64,000 bases of DNA from Nostoc commune NIES-4072. GTDB lineage: Bacteria > Cyanobacteriota > Cyanobacteriia > Cyanobacteriales > Nostocaceae. The notes beneath the pieces are model-generated. The model saw nothing but the letters and a program-made list of their open reading frames with translations. It ran no database searches and was not told the DNA's origin. The stretch's first letter is position 1. Every line of letters starts with the position of its first letter. Made by a program: the position numbers and the translations under genes. Location of the stretch: assembly GCF_003113895.1 (NCBI RefSeq), contig NZ_BDUD01000001.1, forward strand, positions 1,401,821 through 1,465,820. The letters are read 5' to 3'. Positions 24,466 to 33,495 of the stretch are shown here, in pieces.

Positions 24466-25113
24466 TTGAGAAAATTTTCGTTGAACAAAATCAATACTAA
24501 ACTAGCCTTGAAATATCGGTTTTTTCATCCATGCCAGCAACAGCCAATTAATCCAGCTTGCTGCCAATTTCAAATTCGTACAGCTACACCTGCTGATTTA
24601 ATCAGTGTTTCTCAAATTATTGCTGAAAGCTTTCACTCCCAACAGGGTATATGGGGATGGGCATTTCCATTGCTACGTCTCGGTATTTACGAAGACTTAA
24701 GGCATCGCATGGCATCACCTTCGTCGCGTCATATTTGTTTAGTGGCCTTTGAAGCTACTACTGGTGCGGCTAATAACTTAGTGGGAAGTGTAGAACTGGG
24801 TGTACGTTACAGTGATTCGTGGAGCCAGGCTGGCACGGGTTTTCCTTACTTATCTAATTTAGCAGTTCACCCGCAATACCGTAGACACGGTGTTGCTTCA
24901 GGGTTACTAAGTAGCTGTGAAAAAGTTTCTCGTGACTGGGGATTTCAAGACTTATACCTCCACGTTTTAGAAAATAACCATCAAGCAAGGCAACTTTATT
25001 TCAAGTTGGGATATCGGGTGCATAAAGTTGAATCGAATTGGAATAAATTTTTCCTAAGACGCTCAAGCCAAATGTTATTGCACAAGCATCTGAGTACTGA
25101 ATGTACTATTTGA
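24466..25113 (+). CDS. GNAT family N-acetyltransferase
   Basis: This 215-residue protein has a GNAT domain from about residue 34 (FQIRTATPADLISVSQIIAE). The acetyl-CoA loop is RRHGVASGLLSSCEK at about 139-153, preceded by the beta strand YLSNLAVHPQY and followed by LYLHVLENNHQARQLYFKLG, the typical C-terminal GNAT helix. The start is TTG at 24466, chosen because GAGGAG lies 5 bases upstream; no in-frame ATG precedes the domain. Substrate unknown; enzymes of this shape acetylate amino groups of small molecules or protein N-termini. Confidence 0.85.
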   Translation: MRKFSLNKINTKLALKYRFFHPCQQQPINPACCQFQIRTATPADLISVSQIIAESFHSQQGIWGWAFPLLRLGIYEDLRHRMASPSSRHICLVAFEATTGAANNLVGSVELGVRYSDSWSQAGTGFPYLSNLAVHPQYRRHGVASGLLSSCEKVSRDWGFQDLYLHVLENNHQARQLYFKLGYRVHKVESNWNKFFLRRSSQMLLHKHLSTECTI

Positions 25114-25264
25114 ATTTTATTTTGGCAGATAATAATTAAGTTTTGGTGTTGTAATTACTTTTGGGAAATTTCTCATCAATATAGACAATCAAAGCACAAA
25201 CTAACTTAATTAAAACTAAGCTAGTATTAGTTATGGGACTAATATTTTATTTTTGAAATATATG

Positions 25265-25334
25265 CAGGGTGTGCCAGACGAAAGTATAGCACTGTCCAAA
25301 GGCTTTGTTACGGACTGCTTTCTAGGGCACCCTA
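25265..25334. repeat. Palindromic repeat AGGGTGTGCC...GGGCACCCT
   Basis: Inverted ends of about nine bases enclose 50 bp. It resembles the interspersed GTAGGGTGTGTTAG-type repeats of cyanobacteria (compare 35670-35749). Confidence 0.5.
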
Positions 25335-25369
25335 CATATAGATTTTTGAAAAAATTATTGAACCACTAT

Positions 25370-25411
25370 CTCTACGAGAGGCTTCTGCCAATGCGTAGCG
25401 TCTCGTAGAGA
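25370..25411. repeat. Palindromic repeat CTCTACGAGA...TCTCGTAGAG
   Basis: Perfect 10-bp inverted ends enclose GGCTTCTGCCAATGCGTAGC. Related sequence lies at about 23899-23930. It is an interspersed repeat type frequent in Nostoc genomes. Confidence 0.65.
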
Positions 25412-25903
25412 AGAAAAGAAGCAAAAAAGCTTACGAATCATTTATGACTGCTATATAGCTTTAAATAATTATTTTAAGAATATTTTGTTTAGACTTTTTA
25501 CAGAGCTTATTATTCGTCATATTAATAAATATATAACTTTGGAAAACTTATCTTAAATGATTAACTTATTAAAGTTTGTCTTTTTTGTTTGCTATTAAAC
25601 GACAAGTATTTTAGAATATTTTATATAGACAAATATATTAATTATAATGAAAATAGCTGTAGAATTGCCCTGAGAAAACTAGTATTAGCTCATAATAACT
25701 TTTTAATTAAGATATTCATCTTTATAAAAACTTTAAGAAAAGCCTCTCTTAATTGGAAGACAAATCTAGTTATATCTCATAAAATATGATCACTCAATTA
25801 CAATGCCTATTTATTACTATCTTAGTAAAATTGGCTAAAACACTCTTGATAATATAAAGAATTCAAAAATCTGATTTGACATAACAGCTAATTTTGTTTT
25901 GAA

Positions 25904-26497
25904 GTGCATACTACTACCAAATTCGTTGAAAGTTTAAAAAACATGGATAGCGAACAGCATCGACGCTATCAGACCTCTATGGTATCAACTTATTACCCTG
26001 AAGCTAGTTTCCTTGACTCTCTTGTGATGCCAGATGGAACTGAGCAATCGCCAGGCTCGGATATCCTTACACGTTTACACAGTGGGGAAGTTTTCATCGT
26101 CAATAGCCGTAGACGAAATGGATTAATCCTTTTTAAACGCTATCATGCGGAGTTTGCTGGACCTGGGGCTGCTGTAGGTGGGGATTACGATTGTGATTGC
26201 CAAAGGGCACTGCCCATAGGGAATCTGTCTTTATTAACTCCCGAATCTAATGAAGAACGCCAGAAAGCTTACTTGATTAGACGACAGTGGATTCGATTGA
26301 TCAAACAAATTACAGAAAACCCAGTGCCTGGGCAGCGAGTTCAGAAAATTCTCGATCAATTTGAACAATACTTTCCACCAGATATAGTGGCTCTTCTGCC
26401 GGATGTTGCTTTTGCTCTTTTAGTTGGTGTGCTGCCACAAACAGTGGGAATAGTACGCCGTTTGGGCAGTGAGGTGAACAGCCGATTTAATTACTGA
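25904..26497 (+). CDS. Conserved-looking protein of unknown function
   Basis: This 197-residue protein starts at GTG 25904, with an alternative ATG at 25943 (MDSEQHRRYQ). I do not recognise the family. The middle (GLILFKRYHAEFAGPGAAVG followed by DYDCDCQR) contains two cysteines in a Cys-Asp-Cys pattern. The second half is helical and ends with LLPDVAFALLVGVLPQTVGI, a hydrophobic stretch that could be one membrane-associated helix. Codon use and composition look like a real gene, in contrast to the AT-rich DNA upstream. It converges with hisC, leaving 8 bp between the stops. Confidence 0.65.
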   Translation: MHTTTKFVESLKNMDSEQHRRYQTSMVSTYYPEASFLDSLVMPDGTEQSPGSDILTRLHSGEVFIVNSRRRNGLILFKRYHAEFAGPGAAVGGDYDCDCQRALPIGNLSLLTPESNEERQKAYLIRRQWIRLIKQITENPVPGQRVQKILDQFEQYFPPDIVALLPDVAFALLVGVLPQTVGIVRRLGSEVNSRFNY

Positions 26498-26505
26498 GTG
26501 AATTA

Positions 26506-27648
26506 CTAAAATTCCAAATTTGCTAAAACAGCTTGTACTCGATTAATGGTACGGGCATTTTCCTCAATTGTCCCTACAGTAATTCGCAATCCGCCGCTAA
26601 TGTGTCGCACAACAGTGCCAAGTGTTCTAAGTTTCTGGTGGAGAGTTTTTAACGCAGCATCTTGGGAATTAAAGCTATTTGGTTTAAGACGTAGGTAAAT
26701 AAAGTTAGCAGCGCTTGGGGTAATTTGTAGTTCTGGTTGCTGGGATAAAATTTTGATTAGTTTAGCTCGTTCACTCAAGGTTTGGGGAATTGACTCTAGC
26801 AAGAGTGTACGGTTTTGTAAAGCAACTAATGCTGCTGCTATGGAAAAGCTAGGGAGATTGTAAGGTAGGCGAACTTTTTCTAAGATGGCGATCGCTTCGG
26901 GATGAGCGACGCAATAGCCAACACGGAGAGCTGCCAACCGGAAGGCTTTAGAAAAAGTACGTAATATTACCCAATTAGGACGCTGTGCTAATTCACCTAC
27001 TAGGGTAGTTTGACTGAATTCAAAGTAAGCTTCATCAATTACTACTAAAATATGCTCACTCAAACTTCTTAACCATGCCAACTCTGCCGCAGTTAAGCTA
27101 TTTGCTGTCGGCGAATTGGGATGCACTACAAAAACTACGCGAATCGGGGGATTTTGAGTTTGTTTGATCGCAGCCTGTGCAGCTTTTAAATCAATTTCAA
27201 AATTTGTTTCATTTCTACCCACCGCGACTACAGGAATACTTAAAGTTTGTGCCAAAATTCCGTACATCGAGAAAGTGGGATTGGCAACTAGAATTGAACC
27301 TTCTCCTCCCAGACAGGTGGCGATTAATAAAGAACGGATTAGTTCATCAGAACCATTTCCCACAGAAATATTAGCAGCAGTATATAGCGAGATAGCGGCT
27401 GATTCATTGACGTATTGGGCGATCGCATCTTTAAGTGTCTCATGTCCGCCATCAGGATAACGATTTGTTTCAATTACTTGCTGATATGTCCAGGCTAGCT
27501 TTTCTTTTAACTCAAGTGGTAAATCATAAGGGCTTTCATTTGTATCTAGCCGATCAAATTGCCCGGCGACAGATTCGGCTGTATCGCTGCTGGGGTGAGG
27601 TTTGTACGCGGTAAATTTGGCTAAATCTGACCGGATAAAGGGAAGCAT
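26506..27648 (-). CDS. hisC: Histidinol-phosphate aminotransferase
   Basis: This 380-residue PLP enzyme of fold type I converts imidazole-acetol phosphate and glutamate to histidinol phosphate. Visible are [11 protein letters not shown] at the N-terminus, [25 protein letters not shown], the aspartate of [10 protein letters not shown], and Lys234 in [16 protein letters not shown], which forms the Schiff base. Cyanobacteria can carry more than one HisC-like enzyme, so a related aromatic or cobalamin-type aminotransferase is possible but less likely. Heptamer repeats separate it from the upstream hydrolase gene on the same strand. Confidence 0.88.
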   Translation of the reverse strand: MLPFIRSDLAKFTAYKPHPSSDTAESVAGQFDRLDTNESPYDLPLELKEKLAWTYQQVIETNRYPDGGHETLKDAIAQYVNESAAISLYTAANISVGNGSDELIRSLLIATCLGGEGSILVANPTFSMYGILAQTLSIPVVAVGRNETNFEIDLKAAQAAIKQTQNPPIRVVFVVHPNSPTANSLTAAELAWLRSLSEHILVVIDEAYFEFSQTTLVGELAQRPNWVILRTFSKAFRLAALRVGYCVAHPEAIAILEKVRLPYNLPSFSIAAALVALQNRTLLLESIPQTLSERAKLIKILSQQPELQITPSAANFIYLRLKPNSFNSQDAALKTLHQKLRTLGTVVRHISGGLRITVGTIEENARTINRVQAVLANLEF

Positions 27649-27659
27649 AATTTTAGGAA

Positions 27660-27697
27660 TTAGTCATTGGTCATTAGTCATTAGTCATTAGTAACTA
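27660..27697. repeat. Heptamer repeats (ATTAGTC)
   Basis: Five TTAGTCA-like units lie between hisC and the hydrolase gene. Confidence 0.8.
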
Positions 27698-27754
27698 AAG
27701 AAAGGACAAATGACTAAGGACATTATTTATGTAAGAGTCTAATATTTTACAGCT

Positions 27755-28417
27755 TCAAGGTAATTGGCAAAAGAGGCGAATTGCCTGCCAAATTTCTTCC
27801 ATAACATTACCCAAGGCGTGATCGCTGTCGAGTTCGACTAACTCCACCCAAGGACGCGATACCTGCGGTGGGCTTCGCCAACGCCCAAAGTTACGACTGG
27901 CTTCGATGGGGATGACTTCATCGTTTTTTCCATGCAAAATCAGGGTGGGGATAGGACGTTGCAAAAACTTTTCTTGGTATTGGGCAGCATCTGTAACAAA
28001 ATCGTAACTTAAGGGAAGCTTTCGCTGCTCCCCATAGTGGTAGACCATGATATATTTTTCTTGCTGCCAACGTTGTAGTTCTTCATCGCCTAGCTTGGGT
28101 AACCAATGGGATAAAAACTCAAAAGCTGGTGCTAATAGCACAAGACGTTGTACTTGTAAATATTGCTGTCCTAAGTGGGCAGTGGTCAAGCCGCCTAAAC
28201 TTGAGCCAATGAGGGTTACTGGCGTAGAATTATTACTGAATTCTGCGGCAACTTGAGTAATCTGACGAGTGATTGTCAAGTGCGAAAAATCGCCAGCATT
28301 TAGATCGGGAATTTTTAGCTTTGTATGAATTTGGGCAAAGCGATCGCCTATGTCCCGTGCTTTGGCCGAATTAGGACTGGAAGCAAAACCGTGCAGGTAA
28401 ATATACTGGGTAGACAT
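27755..28417 (-). CDS. YqiA/YcfP-family alpha/beta-hydrolase
   Basis: This 220-residue cytosolic serine esterase-type protein begins MSTQYIYLHGFASSPNSAKA, the family's oxyanion-region start. The nucleophile is Ser73 in LIGSSLGGLTT, an acid lies in LILHGKNDEVIP, and the histidine is in LDSDHALGN. Substrate unknown. Near residue 183 the peptide GRWRSPPQVSRPWVEL is encoded by DNA of the interspersed repeat type (ACCTGCGGTGGGCTTCGCC at about 27866), suggesting that a short repeat inserted in frame between the acid and the histidine. If so, the loop is longer than in relatives but the triad stays intact. Confidence 0.8.
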   Translation of the reverse strand: MSTQYIYLHGFASSPNSAKARDIGDRFAQIHTKLKIPDLNAGDFSHLTITRQITQVAAEFSNNSTPVTLIGSSLGGLTTAHLGQQYLQVQRLVLLAPAFEFLSHWLPKLGDEELQRWQQEKYIMVYHYGEQRKLPLSYDFVTDAAQYQEKFLQRPIPTLILHGKNDEVIPIEASRNFGRWRSPPQVSRPWVELVELDSDHALGNVMEEIWQAIRLFCQLP

Positions 28418-28440
28418 TAAAGTTTTTCCGTTAGGTCGTT

Positions 28441-28497
28441 CTTAGTCATTTGTCATTTGTGATTCCAAAGGACAAATGACAAATGACAAATGACCTA
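28441..28497. repeat. Heptamer repeats (ATTTGTC) with inverted copies (ACAAATG)
   Basis: CATTTGT units are followed by AAATGAC units, so the block can form a long hairpin between gor and the hydrolase gene and may act as a terminator. Confidence 0.75.
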
Positions 28498-28498
28498 G

Positions 28499-29875
28499 TT
28501 ATCGCATTGTGACAAATTCTTCCGCTACTGAGGGATGGATACCAACGGTGGCGTCAAAGTCTTTTTTAGTTGCGCCCATCTTCACAGCGATCGCTACACC
28601 TTGAATGATCTCAGCAGCATGTTCACCCACCATGTGAGCGCCTAGCACTTTGTCAGTGTTGCTATCAACTACCAACTTCATCATTGTTTTTTCTTGCTTA
28701 CCAGTCAAACTATAGTACATGGGGCGAAAGCGAGTGTGAAAAATTTTGACAGCATCGCCGAGTTTTTCCCGTGCTTCGGCTTCAGTCCAACCGACTGTAG
28801 CGGCTTCTGGGGTAGAAAATATGGCTGTAGGAACAGTTTCGTGACTGAATTCGCGGCGGTTATTACCGAATTCACTATCTGCAAAGGCGCGACCTTCACC
28901 AATGGCTACGGGAGTTAAATTGATTCGGTCTGTGACATCGCCAACGGCAAAGATATTTGGTTGATTAGTTTGACTGTATTCATTGACTGCGATCGCATTT
29001 GTGGTACTGTACCCTGGCCCTTCTATAGAACTATCAACAACATCAACCCCAGCGTTTTCTAAACCTAGTCCATCTACATTGGGAGTTCGACCAGTTGCTA
29101 CTAAAAACACGTCGGCAATAACTGGTTCTTGGTCTTTCCCTGATAAAGTCAGTTTAAAACCTTCCGGCACGCGTTCAACTGTTTTTACCACATTATTCTT
29201 AATCAGCCGAATTCCGTGGTTCGTCATCCCCTCTTCAATTTCTGTACGGATGTCCTCATCAAACCCCTTTAAAATCTTTTCACCTCTGGTAATTTGTGTA
29301 ACCTCAGAACCCAAACCACGCATGATACAGGCAAATTCTGTGCCAATATAACCAGCGCCAAGAATGACGATGTGTTTTGGTTGTTCTTTTAGATGAAAGA
29401 TTTCGTTGGAGGTAATGCCATATTCCATCCCTGGTAAATCTGGCTTGATGGGACGTCCACCAACAGCAATTAAAATTTTATCTGCTGTAACTTTGCGTCC
29501 ATCAACTTCTACCGTGTGGGGGTCTACCAATGCGGCGCGACCAGAAATTAGTTCCACTCCCGCTTTTTCTAAAAAGCTGATATGTAGTTGCGACAGTCGC
29601 CGAACTTCCTTATCTATAGATGTAATGAAATGTTCCCAGTCTAACTCGGCATTACCTACTTTCCAGCCATAACCTGAAGCTTCACTGAATAGTGCGGGAA
29701 AGTGAGAGCCATAGACCATGAATTTTTTGGGAACGCAACCGCGAATCACACAAGTGCCACCAACTAAATCATATTCAGCGATCGCTACTTTAGCCCCATA
29801 GCTAGCCGCCCGTTTGGAAGCCGCCAAACCTCCAGAACCCGCACCAATTACAAACAGGTCGTAATCAAAAGTCAT
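28499..29875 (-). CDS. gor: Glutathione reductase
   Basis: This 458-residue FAD/NAD(P)-disulfide oxidoreductase reduces glutathione disulfide. The FAD site is GAGSGGLAASKRAASYG (11-27), and the redox-active disulfide is Cys42 and Cys47 in GGTCVIRGCVPKK. The pyridine nucleotide fold has GAGYIGTEFA, with a final Gly-x-Glu region as reported for the Anabaena enzyme. The second FAD segment is IFAVGDVTDRINLTPVA, and the catalytic His447-Glu452 pair is in GIHPSVAEEF. The GxGYxG pattern and the CVIRGC spacing fit glutathione reductase rather than dihydrolipoamide dehydrogenase or mercuric reductase. No linked pathway gene is adjacent. Confidence 0.95.
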   Translation of the reverse strand: MTFDYDLFVIGAGSGGLAASKRAASYGAKVAIAEYDLVGGTCVIRGCVPKKFMVYGSHFPALFSEASGYGWKVGNAELDWEHFITSIDKEVRRLSQLHISFLEKAGVELISGRAALVDPHTVEVDGRKVTADKILIAVGGRPIKPDLPGMEYGITSNEIFHLKEQPKHIVILGAGYIGTEFACIMRGLGSEVTQITRGEKILKGFDEDIRTEIEEGMTNHGIRLIKNNVVKTVERVPEGFKLTLSGKDQEPVIADVFLVATGRTPNVDGLGLENAGVDVVDSSIEGPGYSTTNAIAVNEYSQTNQPNIFAVGDVTDRINLTPVAIGEGRAFADSEFGNNRREFSHETVPTAIFSTPEAATVGWTEAEAREKLGDAVKIFHTRFRPMYYSLTGKQEKTMMKLVVDSNTDKVLGAHMVGEHAAEIIQGVAIAVKMGATKKDFDATVGIHPSVAEEFVTMR

Positions 29876-30217
29876 AAATTTATGTTCTCTTTAGCAATAA
29901 ATCAGTTCTTGGGAACTTACACAGAAAACGTCATTGAACTATACAAGGATATCGGTTAACCCTGTGTAAGTCCTGTCCTTGATTTAATCTAGCGTTAGCA
30001 GATGTTCTCTCGTCGTAGGGAATATCACTTTTTGCTTTGGTTGCTGTAGAGGCAGTAACTAAAATTGTTTGTCATAGTTCTGTCTCTGGTTTTGGGCATA
30101 AGTCTGTGCTACTGCCTTGAAGCAGCTAAATCCCACAATACTTAGGCGAAATTAAAATTATGACAAAACCAACTACGTTCGGCATTCGCAGAGCATTTTG
30201 TACTCCCATTAGCAGTT
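29876..30217. other. Non-coding region between gor and the FecR-domain gene
   Basis: About 340 bp. It holds the gor promoter and an inverted repeat ACTTACACAG / CTGTGTAAGT at about 29914-29970 that resembles a small interspersed element. No gene was seen. Confidence 0.5.
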
Positions 30218-31360
30218 TTATGTGCTTGGAAGCTGAGTTGGTGGGGTTACGGGTGTTGGCTCAGTTGGGGTTACGGGTGTTGGAGGAGTTGGAGTTACAG
30301 GTGTTGGCTCAGTTGGGGTTACGGGTGTTGGAGGAGTTGGAGTTACAGGTGTTGGCTCAGTTGGAGTTACGGGTGTTGGAGGAGTTGGAGTTACAGGTGT
30401 TGGCTCAGTTGGAGTTACAGGTGTTGGAGGAGTTGGAGTTACAGGTGTTGGCTCAGTTGGAGTTACAGGTGTTGGAGGAGTTGGAGTTAGGGATGTTGGA
30501 GGAGTTGGAGTTAGGGATGTTGGAGGAGTTGGGGTTACGGATGTTGTTTCAGTTGAGGTGTTGGGTGATTTCTCAGTTGAGGTTATGGGTGTTGTCTCAG
30601 TTGGACTATTAGGACGAGGTAGCTGCATTTCAATTACTCCCTCGCCTTTTATCGGTGGCTGTGCTTTTAAGGCCGCAGTAGTTTCGGCTTGAACACTGGT
30701 GATTGCTGGATCATGATGTGTAGGCACAGGACTTTGCCTGTTCAAATCAAGTTCCCGAACCAGTTCGCTATTTTCATAAAAATTTCTCAGATCAAAATCA
30801 TATAAGTTCTGAAATTCCCCTTTAATTAGAATTATCATCTGCCCTGCTTTCAGCACCTTAGTTTCACCTTCCTTATTAGAAACTTCAATGCCGCTATTTG
30901 TCAGCGCACCCACAATTGTGGTGTCTGTTTGTTGGTCGTAGCGTACAAATAATGCTGAACCACGAATTGCTGCTGCTGCACTTGGCGTTTGTATACGTGT
31001 TTGTCCCCTTCCTGGTGGGATGAGCAGCAACACAGTTCCATTTGAAAGTTTAAAGTCACGAGTCTTCGGCAAAAATTGAAATAACGCCTGTTCTCCAACT
31101 CGTGCCAAAGAGCCATCATTGAAACGCAAATCTGCTAGGGAAGCTCGACCAGTTGACAGCCCGTCCCCAGGAATCATTGCATCTAATTTGCGTGCAGGAC
31201 GTTTCTTGAGTTTATCTTTGGGTATCAGTTGGACGATGTTCTGGAGGTCTTGAATCTCTGCTCGCGTCAAAGGGGTTATGGCATTTACTTTATTTGACAA
31301 GGGCAGTACTATAACTCCCCATAAACCAATCACTAACAATGGAAATGATTTATAAAACAT
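30218..31360 (-). CDS. FecR-domain secreted protein with Pro/Thr repeat tail
   Basis: This 380-residue protein has a signal peptide at 1 to about 27 ([20 protein letters not shown], then KVNA). A FecR domain follows at about 60-180, with [41 protein letters not shown] and [13 protein letters not shown]. The C-terminal third consists of about five 14-residue [14 protein letters not shown] units. The ATG at 31360 is preferred to an upstream TTG because it gives a clean signal peptide. FecR domains act in periplasmic sensing or surface scaffolding; without a sigma factor gene nearby a surface role is more likely. The gene faces the outer-membrane barrel gene across a shared promoter region. Confidence 0.82.
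   Translation of the reverse strand: MFYKSFPLLVIGLWGVIVLPLSNKVNAITPLTRAEIQDLQNIVQLIPKDKLKKRPARKLDAMIPGDGLSTGRASLADLRFNDGSLARVGEQALFQFLPKTRDFKLSNGTVLLLIPPGRGQTRIQTPSAAAAIRGSALFVRYDQQTDTTIVGALTNSGIEVSNKEGETKVLKAGQMIILIKGEFQNLYDFDLRNFYENSELVRELDLNRQSPVPTHHDPAITSVQAETTAALKAQPPIKGEGVIEMQLPRPNSPTETTPITSTEKSPNTSTETTSVTPTPPTSLTPTPPTSLTPTPPTPVTPTEPTPVTPTPPTPVTPTEPTPVTPTPPTPVTPTEPTPVTPTPPTPVTPTEPTPVTPTPPTPVTPTEPTPVTPPTQLPST
30237..30540 (-). repeat. In-frame 42-bp tandem repeats in the FecR-domain gene
   Basis: Alternating 21-bp blocks of GTTGGAGGAGTTGGAGTTAC and GTTGGCTCAGTTGGGGTTAC type make about five 42-bp units. The length is a multiple of three, so copy changes keep the frame. Confidence 0.9.
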
Positions 31361-31912
31361 AGTTTGAGAACTTGGGATTTTCAACTAATACCAAAAATTT
31401 AAAGTTTAAGCTGTTGAGAATTTTTATAGCGATTTTCTTTAGTAATTTTAGCTGTACTTTAGCCTAGATTTAATAGATAAAATAGACAACAAACAAATTA
31501 TGTGTTTAGCTGATATAATTTTTTTTATGAAACTGCTATTAGATACAAGAAAGCCTGTGGCAGATTTCAAGGTTAGTACTTGCTTGATATTAACAATTAA
31601 CTGATGAGTACCTTACAGATAATCCATTTTAATCAGATCAGCTACAGAAACAAAAAGTTGTTAGGGATCTGTTGTGAAATGACTCACTGCCTTTATTTCA
31701 CTAGATTTGAGCATAAAGTGTAACTATATTAGCTCATCTCACTTTTGCGAAAGAATCTGGGAAAAAATCCGAAAAGTAGGAATTTCAGTTTGTAGTTTCA
31801 GTATATACCGACAAAGCTAAGATAGATGCACTCAATTGTATATTCTGAGTCGGAACTTCTGATACAGCTTGTGGGTCTACATTTGCCAAACGCAATCAAC
31901 GCAATCTAACAG
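31361..31912. other. Divergent promoter region
   Basis: About 550 AT-rich bases between the FecR-domain gene (leftward) and the barrel gene (rightward). No distinct operator or small gene could be identified. Confidence 0.5.
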
Positions 31913-33415
31913 ATGCGACTCAAAAACTGGAAGAATTTGTTTTTTTGTATTTTGTTAGTTTCCAGTGGTGGAAGCTGGTGTTGCATTAGAGTAGATGCGG
32001 CAGAATCTGCAAATAGAGATATTTGGCATTCTAAAAATTTAGCAAGCAAACAGGTAAATTATCAGCCATGTCAGAATTTAGAGCAAGAGATAATTAACTT
32101 TTTGTGCAAGCAGTCCAGTGAGTCGCATTCTTCAAATTCGCAGATGCCGTTGAAAAAGAGGCAAGGAAGCAGGGAACTCCTAGTTGGGGAGATAGTAAAT
32201 ATGGGGATTCGACCCCATCTGTTGCGCCAGATTCCCGTAGGGTACGATAACCAGTTAATAGAAGTGAGGGATTCAGACTCATGTTCCCCCGTTCATTTCT
32301 ACGACAAGAGGAAGGGGTCATTTCTCGCTGCCCCCTGCCCCCTTGCCCCTGCCTCTTCGTTAAAGCTGGCGCAGCAAACAACCGAAACTACTCAAGCCCC
32401 AGACACAGCCAATGAAGATACTCAAAAGCAAAATGACCCGCCACAGTTAGAATCGCAGCCAAGTAATTTGCCTACATCTCCTCCTGACCCAAAAGAGGAA
32501 CTGTTGAATGCACCTGAGATAAATCAGTCCCAAAGGCTAGAAAGGCTAATGCAGCTGCTAAAATTGCCAAAACAGCCACCTGAATCTGATAGCGATCGCG
32601 AATTAGGGTTGCGGGTGCGGTTACGACCCCTAGAACAGCCTACTTTTCCACCAATAGAACAACCCGTAGTCAGGTTTAAACCTATAGGCTATCTACAAGG
32701 GCATGTCGCCTACTTCCAAACGAGTAATATTTTTTCTTCAGAGGATACTCCCATAGAAGATGGTTTAATTTTTTCTGGACTGACGTTAGCCTCTGCATAT
32801 TTCCCTTTGGGAGCTAAGACTTTTTTAAACGGCTCAATTGATGGCAATCTCATTCGTTATATCAATCAGTCACAATACGATTACAACCAGGTAAGATTTA
32901 ATCTCGGTATTTACCAGCAGCTATCGCAGCGAATGTATGGAGAAGTTAGTTGGAGCAATCAACAGTTATTTTATGCCAACAACAGCGATCGCCTGGATAG
33001 CTTCAAAGCAGGCGATCGCTTTTTAAATGAGAATTCCTTTCAAGTGTCTTTAGGACGGCGAGATCCCCTAACTTCAAAATTAATACTAAATAGCTTTTAC
33101 GAATTGAGTGTAAATTTTGCTGATCCCCAAAGTCGCGATCGGATAATCAATTCCTTTTGGGTGTCTCTGAACTACTACTTGCAAAAGCCTCTCCAGGTTG
33201 GTATTGACTACCAGGTGAATTTTTCGGACTTTACACAGCGCGATCGAGAAGACCAATTTCACCGGCTGTTCGGGCAGTTAAATTACCGAATATCTGATAC
33301 CAGCAATATGAGTGTGCAGGCTGGAGTCAGTTTAGGTAGTTCAACCGCCGAAAACATTGATTTTGATGGGTGGTTCTTTAGTATTAATTACAGTTTGCAA
33401 TTAGGTCAGTTTTGA
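31913..33415 (+). CDS. Outer-membrane beta-barrel protein
   Basis: This 500-residue protein has a signal peptide (cut near residue 30, after VDA). A long low-complexity N-terminal part (about 35-235) rich in Pro, Gln and Glu follows, then a C-terminal region (about 250-500) of alternating amphipathic strands such as LTSKLILNSFYELSVNFA and KPLQVGIDYQVNFSDF. The chain ends in a terminal Phe (LQLGQF), a typical outer-membrane insertion signal. The segment at about 88-150 looks like translated repeat DNA. Transport or scaffold function unknown. It lies opposite the FecR-domain gene. Confidence 0.75.
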   Translation: MRLKNWKNLFFCILLVSSGGSWCCIRVDAAESANRDIWHSKNLASKQVNYQPCQNLEQEIINFLCKQSSESHSSNSQMPLKKRQGSRELLVGEIVNMGIRPHLLRQIPVGYDNQLIEVRDSDSCSPVHFYDKRKGSFLAAPCPLAPASSLKLAQQTTETTQAPDTANEDTQKQNDPPQLESQPSNLPTSPPDPKEELLNAPEINQSQRLERLMQLLKLPKQPPESDSDRELGLRVRLRPLEQPTFPPIEQPVVRFKPIGYLQGHVAYFQTSNIFSSEDTPIEDGLIFSGLTLASAYFPLGAKTFLNGSIDGNLIRYINQSQYDYNQVRFNLGIYQQLSQRMYGEVSWSNQQLFYANNSDRLDSFKAGDRFLNENSFQVSLGRRDPLTSKLILNSFYELSVNFADPQSRDRIINSFWVSLNYYLQKPLQVGIDYQVNFSDFTQRDREDQFHRLFGQLNYRISDTSNMSVQAGVSLGSSTAENIDFDGWFFSINYSLQLGQF

Positions 33416-33416
33416 A

Positions 33417-33495
33417 ATTTGTCCTTTGTCCTTTGTTATTTGTCCTTTATTTAAACTAATGACCAATGACCAATGACCAATGACTAATAACTAAT
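33417..33495. repeat. Heptamer repeats (TTTGTCC and ATGACCA)
   Basis: TTTGTCC units followed by AATGACC units fill the gap between the convergent barrel and sulfurtransferase genes; the two blocks are partly complementary. Confidence 0.8.

Larger units (their letters stand above)
25114..25903. other. AT-rich non-coding region with repeat elements
   Basis: About 790 bp. Two palindromic repeats are visible (25265-25334 and 25370-25411). The rest is very AT-rich, and the one longer open frame (about 25589-25789) looks like AT-rich noise. Confidence 0.5.

Noticed and set aside
25589..25789. A 66-residue protein in AT-rich DNA
   Set aside because: Lys/Ile/Asn-rich composition follows from AT content; no start signal, no family.
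28983..29351. A 122-residue protein antisense to gor
   Set aside because: It is fully inside the well-supported glutathione reductase gene on the opposite strand and has no features of its own.
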